Below are positions 1 through 8,984 of a stretch of 47,475 nt of DNA, one piece after another. This DNA comes from a virus. The position numbers and the translations under genes were made by a program. Position 1 is the stretch's first letter. Every line of letters starts with the position of its first letter. Below the pieces are notes generated by a model. The model was not told where the DNA came from. It saw only the letters and a program-made list of their open reading frames with translations, and searched no databases. The stretch spans positions 1 through 47,475 of the IMG/VR virus record IMGVR_UViG_3300017708_001763. One strand, 5' to 3'.

Positions 1-986
1 GCATCAGGATCGTTACCAAAGATCTCTTGATATGCAGAAGTTTGATACTTAGCAAAGGCAACATTCATCTTAGGACGTTGGAACACCCCATTCTGGACAT
101 CCAGTTGCTCATCAAAATAGGTATAGACAAACTTCTGATTATCGTCGGGGAACATCCAACAAAGTTTGTGAGCAGTTCCAGAGATATAGCAGATCCGAGT
201 ATCAAGTTCTTCGCGCAGTTTGACAAACTGATCAGCAGTACCGCCAATATGTGCCTCGTCAAAGGCAACAAAGTCAACGTTCTTGATCTTGTCCAGACGC
301 TTCAAGCAAGTCTGAACCGTACCCCAGAGAACAACGTTCACATCACGTTGACGCCAGTATTCAAGATGTGTCTCCCAACCAGGTTTTTTGAGAGAGACAT
401 ACTTGACTGAAGGGAAGTATTTGTTTGAATCGTCTTTCCAGGACCCCTCAGGAGACTTCTGGCGAGAGCAAACCAGGGATACTTTATAGTCAGTATCAAC
501 AATGTGCTTCAGGACCATTGCAGACTTGCCTGCACGGCACTTAGCGAACAGCAGGAACTCGTTACTAGTACACCATGCAATCTTACTAAGGAACTTCTGC
601 TGATATGGACGCGGTTTGAATTCCTCATACACCTTCTCCTTACCTGCGAAGAATTGTTCATGGATCATCTCACCGATAATATCCAAGTTGTATCGAGACT
701 GATCATACTCAAAAGTCTCTCTACCAATCTTCTTGATACCAGGTTGTTTAATCAACCAATTATGAATAATGTCGTCGTGATGATCATCCCTGTCATCACG
801 AGTAGAAACATTCTCCCACCAACGGCAGCGAATATACTTGGAATCAAATTGGGCAGCAATCTGCTTTGCCTTACCATAATCACTTCCACGATGCCGATGC
901 TCCCAAGCAAAGTGGGTCTCTCCAACATTAAAAGATGGAACTGTGGCACCTTTGGCAGTGTCGAAGTAGATGTTGACGAGGGACAC
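1..986 (-). CDS. SF2 DNA helicase with GIY-YIG-like N-terminus (partial)
   Basis: This is the first 328 codons of a minus-strand gene that runs off the left edge. A superfamily 2 helicase core is visible: Walker A AKCRAGKS at residues 148-155, DEAH at 243-246 and the motif III-like SGT at 269-271, with a Q-motif-like RPYQQ just before Walker A. Residues 1-60 look like a GIY-YIG or T5orf172-type domain: an N-terminal IYF strand, then FNVGET and a downstream WEHRHR. No ATG lies between the in-frame TAA at 1014-1016 and the domain, so the GTG at 986 is chosen; no strong ribosome site precedes it. The combination resembles restriction-type ATPase/nuclease subunits more than T4 UvsW, which has a different N-terminus. 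The helicase call is firm and the nuclease domain is an inference. Confidence 0.75.
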   Translation of the reverse strand, partial: MSLVNIYFDTAKGATVPSFNVGETHFAWEHRHRGSDYGKAKQIAAQFDSKYIRCRWWENVSTRDDRDDHHDDIIHNWLIKQPGIKKIGRETFEYDQSRYNLDIIGEMIHEQFFAGKEKVYEEFKPRPYQQKFLSKIAWCTSNEFLLFAKCRAGKSAMVLKHIVDTDYKVSLVCSRQKSPEGSWKDDSNKYFPSVKYVSLKKPGWETHLEYWRQRDVNVVLWGTVQTCLKRLDKIKNVDFVAFDEAHIGGTADQFVKLREELDTRICYISGTAHKLCWMFPDDNQKFVYTYFDEQLDVQNGVFQRPKMNVAFAKYQTSAYQEIFGNDPD

Positions 987-1024
987 GAATGTAAGAATTG
1001 GTTTACCCCGTAATTATACCCCAT

Positions 1025-1047
1025 AAAAAAGGGGGGCAATGCCCCCC
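1025..1047 (-). terminator. Intrinsic terminator after the large structural gene
   Basis: On the minus strand GGGGGGC-ATT-GCCCCCC forms a 7-bp GC-only hairpin (1031-1047) followed by six T residues (1025-1030). It lies 8 nt past the stop of the 1943-residue structural gene and before the helicase start, so it should separate late structural transcription from the helicase gene. Confidence 0.85.
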
Positions 1048-1055
1048 GTGACAGT

Positions 1056-4000
1056 TTAGAGATTGTCCAACCTGTCCTTCAACTCGTTGATCTGTTCTTG
1101 CTGCTCCTTGATTGCCTCAATCAGAACCGCAACCATATTCTGGTATGCAACAGATTTAACTCCATCACCCGCCTCAAGAACTAATTCAGGTAGAACCTTC
1201 TCAACTTCTTGTGCAATTACACCAATCTGGCGTTCTGGATCACCTATTCTATTGAAGAATACACCACGCAGATCGAGAACCTTATCAAGTGCGTTAGTGA
1301 TACCAACAACATTTTCTTTAAGTCTCTCGTCAGAGTTTGCAGTAATAGTTCCAGAGAAGGTTGCATTACCTGCAGAATTAATTCTGAGTCTTTCCTGAGG
1401 ATTCGATACTCCGCTTCCCTGTGTACCAAATATTATACCAAATTGACCCGTAGTTCCTTCAGATACACCCTGTACGTATCCACGCACACCATCATTACTA
1501 ATATCTCGTCCCTCAAATTTGATTCCACCATATCCAAACGAAGCATCTAGTGCCTGATCAGTCTGAGTAAATCTTATAAAATTGCCCGATACATCACCAG
1601 TTGTGTTTGGATCGGTAGTAACGATAACATCATTTACGAAGGTAGAGATGCCAATATGATTTGTAGTATTAAAATTAACCTGTTGATTGAAGGTACTAAT
1701 ACCTGTTTCAACAATCCAACCATCAGATATATTCCATATCAAGGAAGACATTCTAAATTCAACGTTATTCTCAAAGAGAACAGGTCCAGCAGCATATAAA
1801 GAGAATCCTGCCTTCGCTTGAGTAGTTTCAATACCAACTTGTGCGGTAGTTGAGATACCAACACCATCAAATACCCAAATATCAGATACGTTGTTTAATT
1901 GAGATCCGTCACCTCGGAATGAACCACTCCATAGTCCAACATAATAATTATCTGGGTTTGACTGGACAGGACCAAATCTCTTCCAAGTATTATCGTTAGT
2001 GTATACCCATCCAATCTCACCACCAGATTTGGGTTCTGCATCATATACTACATCACCAACGTTACCAGCAATTTGTGGTGTAGCAATACCAACAGTATAT
2101 TCTCTGGCAATCGTTTGATCACCTTGAATAAGGATACTATTAGATTCGGATGATGCATTTACAGTTATCTTCTCATTGAAGATAGTAGGTCCATCAAATT
2201 GAGAGATGATGTTGTTATCCTTACCACCATCAACTTTAATACCCCTATTAATAGTAATTTGTTCAGTAGATGTTACATCAAATCCAATCTCACCACTATT
2301 GCTGGTGATATCCTCACCCCTAACCGTTGGAATTGGAGCATTAGTAATTAAATCTTTACCAGTTGTTCCACTAGTAAATTTGTTAACTGTGTAGGAATTA
2401 CCCCTATCATCCAAACCATTATAGAAGGGAGTACCTCCATTAACAGATACTGACTGAGAAAGAAGTCTTTCAACCTGACGGAACTTTCTATCCTGACGCT
2501 CTGGAAGTGCAGTAGAATAGTTACCAGGTCCAAATCCAAGATACTCAAAGGTATGTCCAGATGCTCTCTGAATTGAGTTTCTTCTAAATTCAACTGGTTT
2601 TAACTTAATCTTTCTAATAATAGATCCAACTGGGTGAGATTGCTTCTCAGATCCGAACAGACCACGGAATACGCCAATAGCAGTGTCACTAGCAACCGTT
2701 TGGTTGATACGCATGATTTCATTATCAATAATAATGTAATCACCAACATCCCATCCCATGTTCAACGCATTGGTTACTGTTAAAGTATTAAGAGTGGGAT
2801 CAGTTAATCCAGCAGACAAAGAACTAGTGATACCAGCATATGTTGGAACAAGTCTTGCAGATGATGATTCATCATTAAAGTCTATACTATCTGCTTGAGC
2901 AGCAATACCCTTGATATAAATTGTACCACCACCAGTAGGATTAACTACAGTAGATCCAGAACCAACATTAAGAGTAAAGTTCTTAACCGATAATACAGAT
3001 TCAACAGTAAAATCACCATTAAGTACATCGCTTGGCAACCCACCAATTTTAATATTATTACCAACTAATAATCCATGGGAATTTGTAGAGGTAACACTAG
3101 CAATACCACTGTTATTATCATAGGTGATTGAAGTAATGCCAATAGACTCAGATACCAGATAAGCAGTAACATCAGAAAGAACAGCAGCACTGACATTAGT
3201 GAGACCATTAGTATTAACCCCAACAATGTCCTTCGTACCAATAAATGGATATTCTGCAAAAATTGTAGATGCAGATGAGACATTTATCTGAGAATCATTG
3301 CCAGATTCTATAGATTCAATTTTATAGAGATTATTGTAATCCTTAAAAATTTCATCCCGAATACCATCAATTCGGATAACATCACCAACACTGTTGTGAA
3401 TTTCTTCTACAGTTACATAACCTTGGGCAAAACCAGCAGTACTACCAACACCAACAACAGCAAGCGTATTACCAATTCCATATGCAGATCCACCATCAAC
3501 TATCCTAATATCAGTAATAGATCCATTAGAATCAACTCTTATGTTTGCAGTGGCATTTTTACCAGTGAGTGATGCGCCAAATCCAACAAGATCTGCATTA
3601 TATAAAGTTTGAATACTTCCACTTCCATCACCATAGTTTAATCCAACACTAGTGATGCCAACTTTTGTAATATAGTTTAATCCATGATCATTAGTTGTTG
3701 TAATTGTATGAGCAATACCACTTTGAGATTCAATTTCTAGAACATCAATGCCAGTTCTAAAATCTTTAATATTCTTATTAATAACCTCTTTAGTTAAGTT
3801 ATTTTGAGGATCATTAACCTCGGTCAAACCAAGAGGTGTTGGTAAAGCAAAGGTTCTTGTTTGTACTGGATCAGAAGATGGATTGTCTCTATCAAATTGT
3901 GGATAGAGATTCTTTAATGGTTGATTATATCTTAAATTTTGGAATGGTGTAACTACAGGTTGAGAAGATGAATCAATCAGAGTTAAGTGATAGACACCAT

Positions 4001-6887
4001 CTTTGGCATTCGGCACATACTCCTGCACTTCCTCTTTTCTATAGACGAAAAGAGTATTAGAGAACTCTTTTCTCTCAAATCTAGGAAGATCAACAGTTCT
4101 AACATTAATATCATTAGCAAATAAACCTGGATTTGTAGTCATTCCAACAGTAAATGACTTTCTAGTTGGTCTTCCAGTTACAAAATACTCACCATTAAAT
4201 CCAGTATTACCAAGACCAGTAGTATTTGCACTAGATACAACATTAATAAGTTTTACTTTAGATCCAACAGATAACTCGTGAGGTGACTCAGTGAAAACTG
4301 TAGCAACACCAACAATACCATCCCATTCTGTACCAGAAATATATCTTGGATTCCTTAATTCAGCACTATTAGATAGAACAACTGGTTGAACACTCTTATA
4401 TTTTGCAATCTCATTATTTGAAAGACCTACAGTTTGACCAGATTCCTGCATAACAAAGGAATCTTCTGGTGGTCTACCAAGAACAGCAGAATCTTTGGGG
4501 ACAACATATCTAACTTTATAAATTTTATCATCTAAAGTTCTGTTATCTGGTGTTCTGGTGAAGAATGATTTGGGAGTAGCTGCGCCAAGTGCTACCGTCC
4601 CAAGTCCAACAATAGAACTATAGATATCATTATCATCATTACTTACAGTGATATACCACTGTCCCTCACCAGTATCATACTGTATTGGGTGACCAATATC
4701 GCCAGTGCTCTTATCAGATACTCTAGACTCAATACTAAGAATACCACCCTTACTGTTAATATTCAATGCAGATGCACTGATAGTATCATTCAAGGTTTGA
4801 GCTAACTTAACTTGATCACTATTAATTCCAGCAGTAATCGCGTAATAAACGCTATTATGCTCTAAACCATCAGGAAGTTCTCCGTCATCACTAAGAACAC
4901 GAAGAGACTCGCCACTTGCAAACTGGTGAGGTTCTGTCAGTGTGAAGATATTTGAGGTAATACTATTAATACCAATTGCAGTTCTACCAACAGTACTATT
5001 CTTCTCAGAAGAAACCTCATAACTAGTAACTCCAATACCAGTTCCCTGAGTATCGGGCATAATAATAGTTGCCTGTTTGGTTTCAGGAGTACCATTAATA
5101 TTAAGAATAACCTTCAACTTATCATCAATCTTAGCACCAACTCTATATCCTTGAATAACAGAGTTTGGAGAATTCTTTTGATTGTTTTGATTATACAAAT
5201 ATAATCTGGTAGTATTACCTACCCCAACTGTTTTATCTACATCAATTGCTTCAAATTCAATATTTACTTCATCAGTAGAAACCTGTTGAGGTGGTAGAAT
5301 ATGGGTAATAAATCCAGTATCATCTCTTGGGAAAGCATTCGCCCTAAATCCAGAGCAAACAAGAGCTTTTGCCCCGAAGTTGGAGTTTGAGTTTGTAATG
5401 GACATATCGCCACCAGTCTCACAAACGAAGTGATTGGCGTATCCAATAGCAAACACTGAGACCAACTGTAAGAAGGCATCATTAGATCCCTTAATATGGA
5501 AGTTCTCATAAACTGGTTTGTATATAGCAGAAGTATCTGTATGTAAATTCTCTACAGCAGTAGAATCTTCATATACACCAGATATAGAATTATATTTTAC
5601 AAATGCATTATCATCTTTTTGTAATCCAATTCCAGTGAATTGAGCTACAACCATAGACTTAAATCCAGTCGCCTTACTACCATCAGCATGAAGACCACAC
5701 ATACCAAATACTGATCTCAAAGAACAGTTAAAAATGTATGGAGATGCAGAAGTAACCGAGTCAACTACAATGTTAAGTGTTGCCGATCCAGCAACAACTG
5801 AAGGTAATGCATTTGCTGGAGGGGAAGATACCTCATAATTAATTCTGGTAGTACTCTCTACAGAACTGATAACAAATGATCCATTATATCCACCAGTAGG
5901 CACACCCTCAATTCTAATGGGAGTATCTACATCAAGACCCCCAAGTTCTTCTACAAGATCAACAGTAATAGTATTTGAAGAAGTTACACCATCTCCAGCT
6001 TTGATACTACTAATACCAACATTATCTCCCTTAGATCCAACAATTCTATACTCATCAATCTTTGTTTCAATATCTTTATCAACATCAGGGAAGTTTGGTG
6101 CAATACTTCTACCACTAGATGCACCATAAAGAAGTCCAATTCTGTCATAATACATATCCAGATCAGTTCTGGACGAATCATAGTTTAAGAATCCATCTTG
6201 AAATTTAACTGGATTAACACCATCAGCATACTCAAAGCATGTCAGTTTATGGTGTGAATAGTTTGGAACATAATCAGATGTTCCATAATCTTTATATACT
6301 CTAGCATTAGGATCTGCATCAAAAAAAGTAAACTGATAAAAGTAACAAGTACCAGTTACACGGAATAAACAAGTTTGGGTGATCGCATTGTCTGTTGGAT
6401 CTGGGACAAACTTTGGCCTAATTTTAGTTTTACGAAGATCTAAACCAACGATAGAAGTACCACGGGGAATAATTACACCACCGTATACCGAGTTCATCTT
6501 ATAAAGATCATTGTCTTTATCATCAATGTCAAAATTAGTATCTAAAGTAAACTGTTGAAGTGCATCAGAAGATGACCCACTGCGAGTTAACCAATTATTT
6601 GCATTGACAGGAGAATCATGAACAGGAATCCATCCTGGTCTATTATCAATAACGTGCTCGCCAGGATATACAATGATAGTAGTTCTACTAAACCTATCAT
6701 TATCAAATCCTTTCTGGTATGAGAACCTTGCCGCCTCTAAAAGTGCCCTTTGGATAGTTTTGAAGGGTCTAACAAGGGAGTTACCCTGGTTCTCAATACT
6801 ATCCGTTGAGTCAATACTAGAGGGATCGACGTAAAGGATATCACCTTTACTGTTCTTCAAGAAATTATCTAAGCGACTAAGACCCAT
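1056..6887 (-). CDS. Giant virion structural protein with S74 intramolecular chaperone
   Basis: This 1943-residue protein is a tail-fibre or appendage-type virion component. The C-terminus carries the endosialidase-chaperone (peptidase S74) signature SDERLKENV, then a DLRGVFFNRI segment, IGVIAQEVEKVLPEL and a final coiled coil (IKEQQEQINELKDRLDNL). In this family the chaperone trimerises and cuts itself off at the Ser of the SDERLKEN motif. The N-terminus (MGLSRLDNFLKNSKGDILYV, then RPFKTIQRALLEAARF and a pectate-lyase-like stretch) resembles large structural proteins of cyanomyoviruses. The middle is repetitive beta-rich sequence with many Gly-Ile-Gly and VGITS elements. A NATAAATA late box lies about 31 bp upstream and a strong terminator follows. 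The exact location in the virion is not determinable here. Confidence 0.85.
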   Translation of the reverse strand: MGLSRLDNFLKNSKGDILYVDPSSIDSTDSIENQGNSLVRPFKTIQRALLEAARFSYQKGFDNDRFSRTTIIVYPGEHVIDNRPGWIPVHDSPVNANNWLTRSGSSSDALQQFTLDTNFDIDDKDNDLYKMNSVYGGVIIPRGTSIVGLDLRKTKIRPKFVPDPTDNAITQTCLFRVTGTCYFYQFTFFDADPNARVYKDYGTSDYVPNYSHHKLTCFEYADGVNPVKFQDGFLNYDSSRTDLDMYYDRIGLLYGASSGRSIAPNFPDVDKDIETKIDEYRIVGSKGDNVGISSIKAGDGVTSSNTITVDLVEELGGLDVDTPIRIEGVPTGGYNGSFVISSVESTTRINYEVSSPPANALPSVVAGSATLNIVVDSVTSASPYIFNCSLRSVFGMCGLHADGSKATGFKSMVVAQFTGIGLQKDDNAFVKYNSISGVYEDSTAVENLHTDTSAIYKPVYENFHIKGSNDAFLQLVSVFAIGYANHFVCETGGDMSITNSNSNFGAKALVCSGFRANAFPRDDTGFITHILPPQQVSTDEVNIEFEAIDVDKTVGVGNTTRLYLYNQNNQKNSPNSVIQGYRVGAKIDDKLKVILNINGTPETKQATIIMPDTQGTGIGVTSYEVSSEKNSTVGRTAIGINSITSNIFTLTEPHQFASGESLRVLSDDGELPDGLEHNSVYYAITAGINSDQVKLAQTLNDTISASALNINSKGGILSIESRVSDKSTGDIGHPIQYDTGEGQWYITVSNDDNDIYSSIVGLGTVALGAATPKSFFTRTPDNRTLDDKIYKVRYVVPKDSAVLGRPPEDSFVMQESGQTVGLSNNEIAKYKSVQPVVLSNSAELRNPRYISGTEWDGIVGVATVFTESPHELSVGSKVKLINVVSSANTTGLGNTGFNGEYFVTGRPTRKSFTVGMTTNPGLFANDINVRTVDLPRFERKEFSNTLFVYRKEEVQEYVPNAKDGVYHLTLIDSSSQPVVTPFQNLRYNQPLKNLYPQFDRDNPSSDPVQTRTFALPTPLGLTEVNDPQNNLTKEVINKNIKDFRTGIDVLEIESQSGIAHTITTTNDHGLNYITKVGITSVGLNYGDGSGSIQTLYNADLVGFGASLTGKNATANIRVDSNGSITDIRIVDGGSAYGIGNTLAVVGVGSTAGFAQGYVTVEEIHNSVGDVIRIDGIRDEIFKDYNNLYKIESIESGNDSQINVSSASTIFAEYPFIGTKDIVGVNTNGLTNVSAAVLSDVTAYLVSESIGITSITYDNNSGIASVTSTNSHGLLVGNNIKIGGLPSDVLNGDFTVESVLSVKNFTLNVGSGSTVVNPTGGGTIYIKGIAAQADSIDFNDESSSARLVPTYAGITSSLSAGLTDPTLNTLTVTNALNMGWDVGDYIIIDNEIMRINQTVASDTAIGVFRGLFGSEKQSHPVGSIIRKIKLKPVEFRRNSIQRASGHTFEYLGFGPGNYSTALPERQDRKFRQVERLLSQSVSVNGGTPFYNGLDDRGNSYTVNKFTSGTTGKDLITNAPIPTVRGEDITSNSGEIGFDVTSTEQITINRGIKVDGGKDNNIISQFDGPTIFNEKITVNASSESNSILIQGDQTIAREYTVGIATPQIAGNVGDVVYDAEPKSGGEIGWVYTNDNTWKRFGPVQSNPDNYYVGLWSGSFRGDGSQLNNVSDIWVFDGVGISTTAQVGIETTQAKAGFSLYAAGPVLFENNVEFRMSSLIWNISDGWIVETGISTFNQQVNFNTTNHIGISTFVNDVIVTTDPNTTGDVSGNFIRFTQTDQALDASFGYGGIKFEGRDISNDGVRGYVQGVSEGTTGQFGIIFGTQGSGVSNPQERLRINSAGNATFSGTITANSDERLKENVVGITNALDKVLDLRGVFFNRIGDPERQIGVIAQEVEKVLPELVLEAGDGVKSVAYQNMVAVLIEAIKEQQEQINELKDRLDNL

Positions 6888-6917
6888 TTTATTCCACTAG
6901 ATGCTATTGCTATGATT

Positions 6918-6925
6918 TATTTATT
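6918..6925 (-). promoter_or_regulatory. Late promoter box (AATAAATA)
   Basis: The minus strand reads AATAAATA about 31 bp before the ATG of the S74-containing structural gene. This fits the T4-type late -10 box in its relaxed cyanophage form NATAAATA. It overlaps the 3' end of the 50-residue gene upstream. Confidence 0.6.
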
Positions 6926-7073
6926 CATTCTCTTTTGCATCTAAAATGTACTCTACAGTGTTTGCAACATCTTCCATAGCATTGCGTAAAATTGGTTGTT
7001 GCCCAGAATGCTGTTCTGTTTTAGTGACACCGTTTTGCCATTCTTCTACAAGAGTCCATCTCCATTGATTCAT
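6921..7073 (-). CDS. Small conserved-looking protein (50 aa)
   Basis: I do not recognise a family. The product starts MNQWRWTLVEEWQNG and ends acidic (ILDAKENE), with no membrane segment or cysteine. The ATG at 7073 is chosen because it follows an AAGAG ribosome site and lies 4 nt after the stop of the upstream oxygenase gene. A longer reading of the frame would overlap that gene. It is probably co-transcribed with the oxygenase and tRNA genes upstream. The downstream late box lies within its last codons. Confidence 0.6.
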   Translation of the reverse strand: MNQWRWTLVEEWQNGVTKTEQHSGQQPILRNAMEDVANTVEYILDAKENE

Positions 7074-7077
7074 ACTC

Positions 7078-8193
7078 TTAGAATACCATAAATTTATTTT
7101 CATTGACAGGGTTACTCCAATCTTTAGTAAAATTGCGTATATATTCGATTTTGTCAAGTACTTCTTGATTATCAAGGACAAATTCTTCATTGGCAAAGTG
7201 CAACTTTACACCCTTATCCAAAGAAAGATTCATAATATAATTTCTTCTATCTATATCATCGGGAAGAGAAAATATACTAAACATCAGTATATGATCAACT
7301 TTACCCTGATTAATCAGATACTCCAAATACACATGATTTCTACCCTCATTGTCTCCAGTTTGATGGGGAAATATGTAACCCATCCTATTACAGTACTCTT
7401 TAACAGTCAATGTTTGAAAATATAAATCTATATATTGAGTTTTAAATCCCTCATATTCAGCATACATCACAACATTATCAGTATCAGATATCTCCACATT
7501 TCTAGACTGAATATTACTATCACCCAAAATTCTAAAGTAAGATCCTGGCCATTTTCTATGTGGTTGTCCATCCCTCAAAAGAACTCTAACATCAATACTA
7601 ATTCTAGTATAACCAGTTCTATTTGGAACAGCACCATGAATATTTTCTTGAGTAAACAAGATAAATTGGTCAGTATTAATATTAACTGGTTTACATGAAT
7701 TTAAACAATGCTCCTCAAAATCTTCACAACTCCAATTATATCTGAGGCATTGTTTGGTTAGGAGTCTACTTTCATATTGCTCAATTATTTGTAGAGAATT
7801 TGATTCAAAACATTCTGTAAATGGCAACCAAATAGTTCTTAATCCCAATCCATTACCAACCCACTGTCCTTGGTGAAATGGAATAACTGTTCCACTTTCA
7901 TCCTGATTAGGAACATTAATTCTAATATTTCCAAACCTCTGAACCAACAAATCACTAGGAACCAATGGAAGAACATATTCAGCAATTAGATTATCAAATC
8001 TCTCATAAAAATCAGTATCTGCTAAATCCTTGCCAACCTTTTTTGATAAACTGCCTACAGAATTATAAGGAACAATCTTATGAAGAAGATTTAATTCTTC
8101 GACTCCAGGATAATATTTTTGTATACATTTTAATACAATGTCACTAAATTGATACTTTATGTGATCGTAATCGTATACTTGTGCATCAAACAT
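7078..8193 (-). CDS. Two-domain protein: 2OG-Fe(II) oxygenase-like + LIC12192-like carbohydrate-cluster domain
   Basis: Residues 1-235 resemble the 2-oxoglutarate/Fe(II) oxygenase of sporadic carbohydrate clusters: PFHQGQW at 105-111, a distal His in ENIHGAVPNRTGYTRISIDVR (His186) and following arginines. Residues about 243-355 resemble the small LIC12192-type sporadic carbohydrate cluster protein (KTQYIDLYFQTLTVKEYC, then ILMFSIFSLPDDIDRRNYI and LHFANEEFVL). The two are usually separate neighbouring genes, so this looks like a fusion. The proximal motif reads H107-Q-G rather than the usual HxD. A longer frame would run into the tRNA-Thr gene, so the ATG at 8193, 3 nt beyond the tRNA 3' end, is taken. 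A role in glycan modification is inferred from the families only. Confidence 0.6.
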   Translation of the reverse strand: MFDAQVYDYDHIKYQFSDIVLKCIQKYYPGVEELNLLHKIVPYNSVGSLSKKVGKDLADTDFYERFDNLIAEYVLPLVPSDLLVQRFGNIRINVPNQDESGTVIPFHQGQWVGNGLGLRTIWLPFTECFESNSLQIIEQYESRLLTKQCLRYNWSCEDFEEHCLNSCKPVNINTDQFILFTQENIHGAVPNRTGYTRISIDVRVLLRDGQPHRKWPGSYFRILGDSNIQSRNVEISDTDNVVMYAEYEGFKTQYIDLYFQTLTVKEYCNRMGYIFPHQTGDNEGRNHVYLEYLINQGKVDHILMFSIFSLPDDIDRRNYIMNLSLDKGVKLHFANEEFVLDNQEVLDKIEYIRNFTKDWSNPVNENKFMVF

Positions 8194-8196
8194 ATA

Positions 8197-8268
8197 AGCC
8201 CCCAGTCGGATTTGAACCAACGACATCGGCTTTACAAAAGCCGCGCTCTACCACTGAGCTATAAGGGC
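8197..8268 (-). tRNA. tRNA-Thr (UGU)
   Basis: A 72-nt cloverleaf on the minus strand. The acceptor GCCCTTA pairs with TGGGGGC (two G-U pairs), the D-arm contains AGTGGTAGA, the anticodon stem-loop is GGCTT-TTGTAAA-GCC with anticodon TGT, and the T-loop is TTCAAAT. The discriminator base is U and no 3' CCA is encoded. It sits 2 nt after the stop of the 94-residue gene and 3 nt before the oxygenase start. Confidence 0.93.
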
Positions 8269-8270
8269 AA

Positions 8271-8555
8271 TTAATCATCAAGTTCTGCAAGAAGTTCTGG
8301 ATTTTCTAAGTCTACATCAAAAAAACAAGGATGACATTGTTCCATAATTAAATACCCAGATGATAAAAATAAGTCTTCAGAAGTATAAACTCTTTTATGA
8401 TCATTAGCTTTAACTTGAAGAGAAGTGTCAGCCTCTTCAATTTCAGTTAATTCATCCCAAGTAAAAGGAATACCATTAAGAAAAAACATATTAACAACTC
8501 TCATAAACCCTTCAGTCTGATTCCAAACATAATCTTTGGTAATCTTTAACTTCAT
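8271..8555 (-). CDS. Hypothetical protein (94 aa)
   Basis: No family recognised. The product (MKLKITKDYVWNQTEGFMRV start) is acidic in its C-terminal half and ends AELDD; there is no signal peptide or membrane segment. It lies between tRNA-Leu and tRNA-Thr on the same strand with only 2 nt to the Thr tRNA, so it is almost certainly read on the tRNA-containing transcript and freed by tRNA processing. Confidence 0.65.
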   Translation of the reverse strand: MKLKITKDYVWNQTEGFMRVVNMFFLNGIPFTWDELTEIEEADTSLQVKANDHKRVYTSEDLFLSSGYLIMEQCHPCFFDVDLENPELLAELDD

Positions 8556-8587
8556 TTTGGTTATGACATTTTCCTAATATTTAGGGA

Positions 8588-8672
8588 TAGGAGTAGGGGG
8601 ACTTGAACCCCCACGACCTTAATGGTCAACAGATTTTAAGTCTGGTGCGTCTACCGATTCCGCCACACTCCC
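8588..8672 (-). tRNA. tRNA-Leu (UAA)
   Basis: An 85-nt class II tRNA on the minus strand. Acceptor GGGAGTG pairs with TACTCCT (G-U at both ends), the anticodon stem-loop is CAGA-CTTAAAA-TCTG with anticodon TAA, there is a long variable arm, and the T-arm is GGGGG-TTCAAGT-CCCCC. The discriminator is A, as expected for Leu, and no CCA is encoded. Its 5' two-thirds overlaps the end of a 77-codon reading frame. Confidence 0.94.
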
Positions 8673-8852
8673 ATTAACATAAATCACACCAATTTGTTTA
8701 TCAACTTCATAAGTGGGAGGATGAAAAGCACAATACTCATTGAATGTAATTTTCATTTCCTTATTAGTAAGGTTAGCATGTCGTGCTGCTTTTGGCAAGT
8801 TCCACTTTGCTGACCAAAGGTTTTCCATTGATTGACGTGTTTCAGGTCTCAT
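8619..8852 (-). CDS. Small protein whose C-terminus is encoded by the tRNA-Leu gene (77 aa)
   Basis: The first 60 residues (start MRPETRQSMENLWSAKWNL, later KAARHANLTNKEMKI) read like a genuine basic, possibly nucleic-acid-binding protein; the family is not known to me. The frame then continues into tRNA-Leu, and the last 17 residues (about GSVAESVDAPDLKSVDH) are encoded by the tRNA sequence, with the stop at the variable arm. Translation and tRNA maturation from the same RNA would compete. The ATG at 8852 lies 20 nt beyond tRNA-Gly. The function is unknown; the overlap is the notable feature. Confidence 0.6.
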   Translation of the reverse strand: MRPETRQSMENLWSAKWNLPKAARHANLTNKEMKITFNEYCAFHPPTYEVDKQIGVIYVNGSVAESVDAPDLKSVDH

Positions 8853-8872
8853 AAAATTTTAATCCATAAAAA

Positions 8873-8944
8873 AGCGGAGTATCGGAATCGAACCGACGAC
8901 ATCTAACTTGGAAGGATAGCGTTCTACCGCTGAACTAACTCCGC
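8873..8944 (-). tRNA. tRNA-Gly (UCC)
   Basis: A 72-nt minus-strand cloverleaf: GCGGAGT/ACTCCGC acceptor (perfect), GTTC-AGCGGTA-GAAC D-arm, anticodon loop CTTCCAA giving TCC, and T-arm GTCGG-TTCGATT-CCGAT. The anticodon stem CTATC/GTTAG contains one U-U mismatch. The discriminator is U and no CCA is encoded. It is the first tRNA after a sigma70-type promoter. Confidence 0.93.
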
Positions 8945-8955
8945 GTTATTCATAC

Positions 8956-8984
8956 AGCATACCTCATATTTTTATATTAGTCAA
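8956..8984 (-). promoter_or_regulatory. Sigma70-type promoter for the tRNA cluster
   Basis: On the minus strand TTGACT (8979-8984) and TATGCT (8956-8961) are separated by exactly 17 bp, just beyond the stop of the upstream structural gene and about 12 bp before tRNA-Gly. The -35 is strong and the -10 matches 4 of 6. It would drive tRNA-Gly, tRNA-Leu, tRNA-Thr and the genes between and after them. Confidence 0.55.

Noticed and set aside
504-1013. Plus-strand frame of 169 codons over the helicase
   Set aside because: Antisense to a coding region with clear helicase motifs; no ribosome site or family.
752-1039. Minus-strand 95-codon frame near the left end
   Set aside because: Shadow of the helicase gene in another frame; the helicase frame carries all the motifs, and the shadow crosses the terminator.
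8271-8944. Possible integration site within the tRNA genes
   Set aside because: No integrase, no duplicated tRNA end and no flanking repeats were seen; T4-like cyanophages are lytic.
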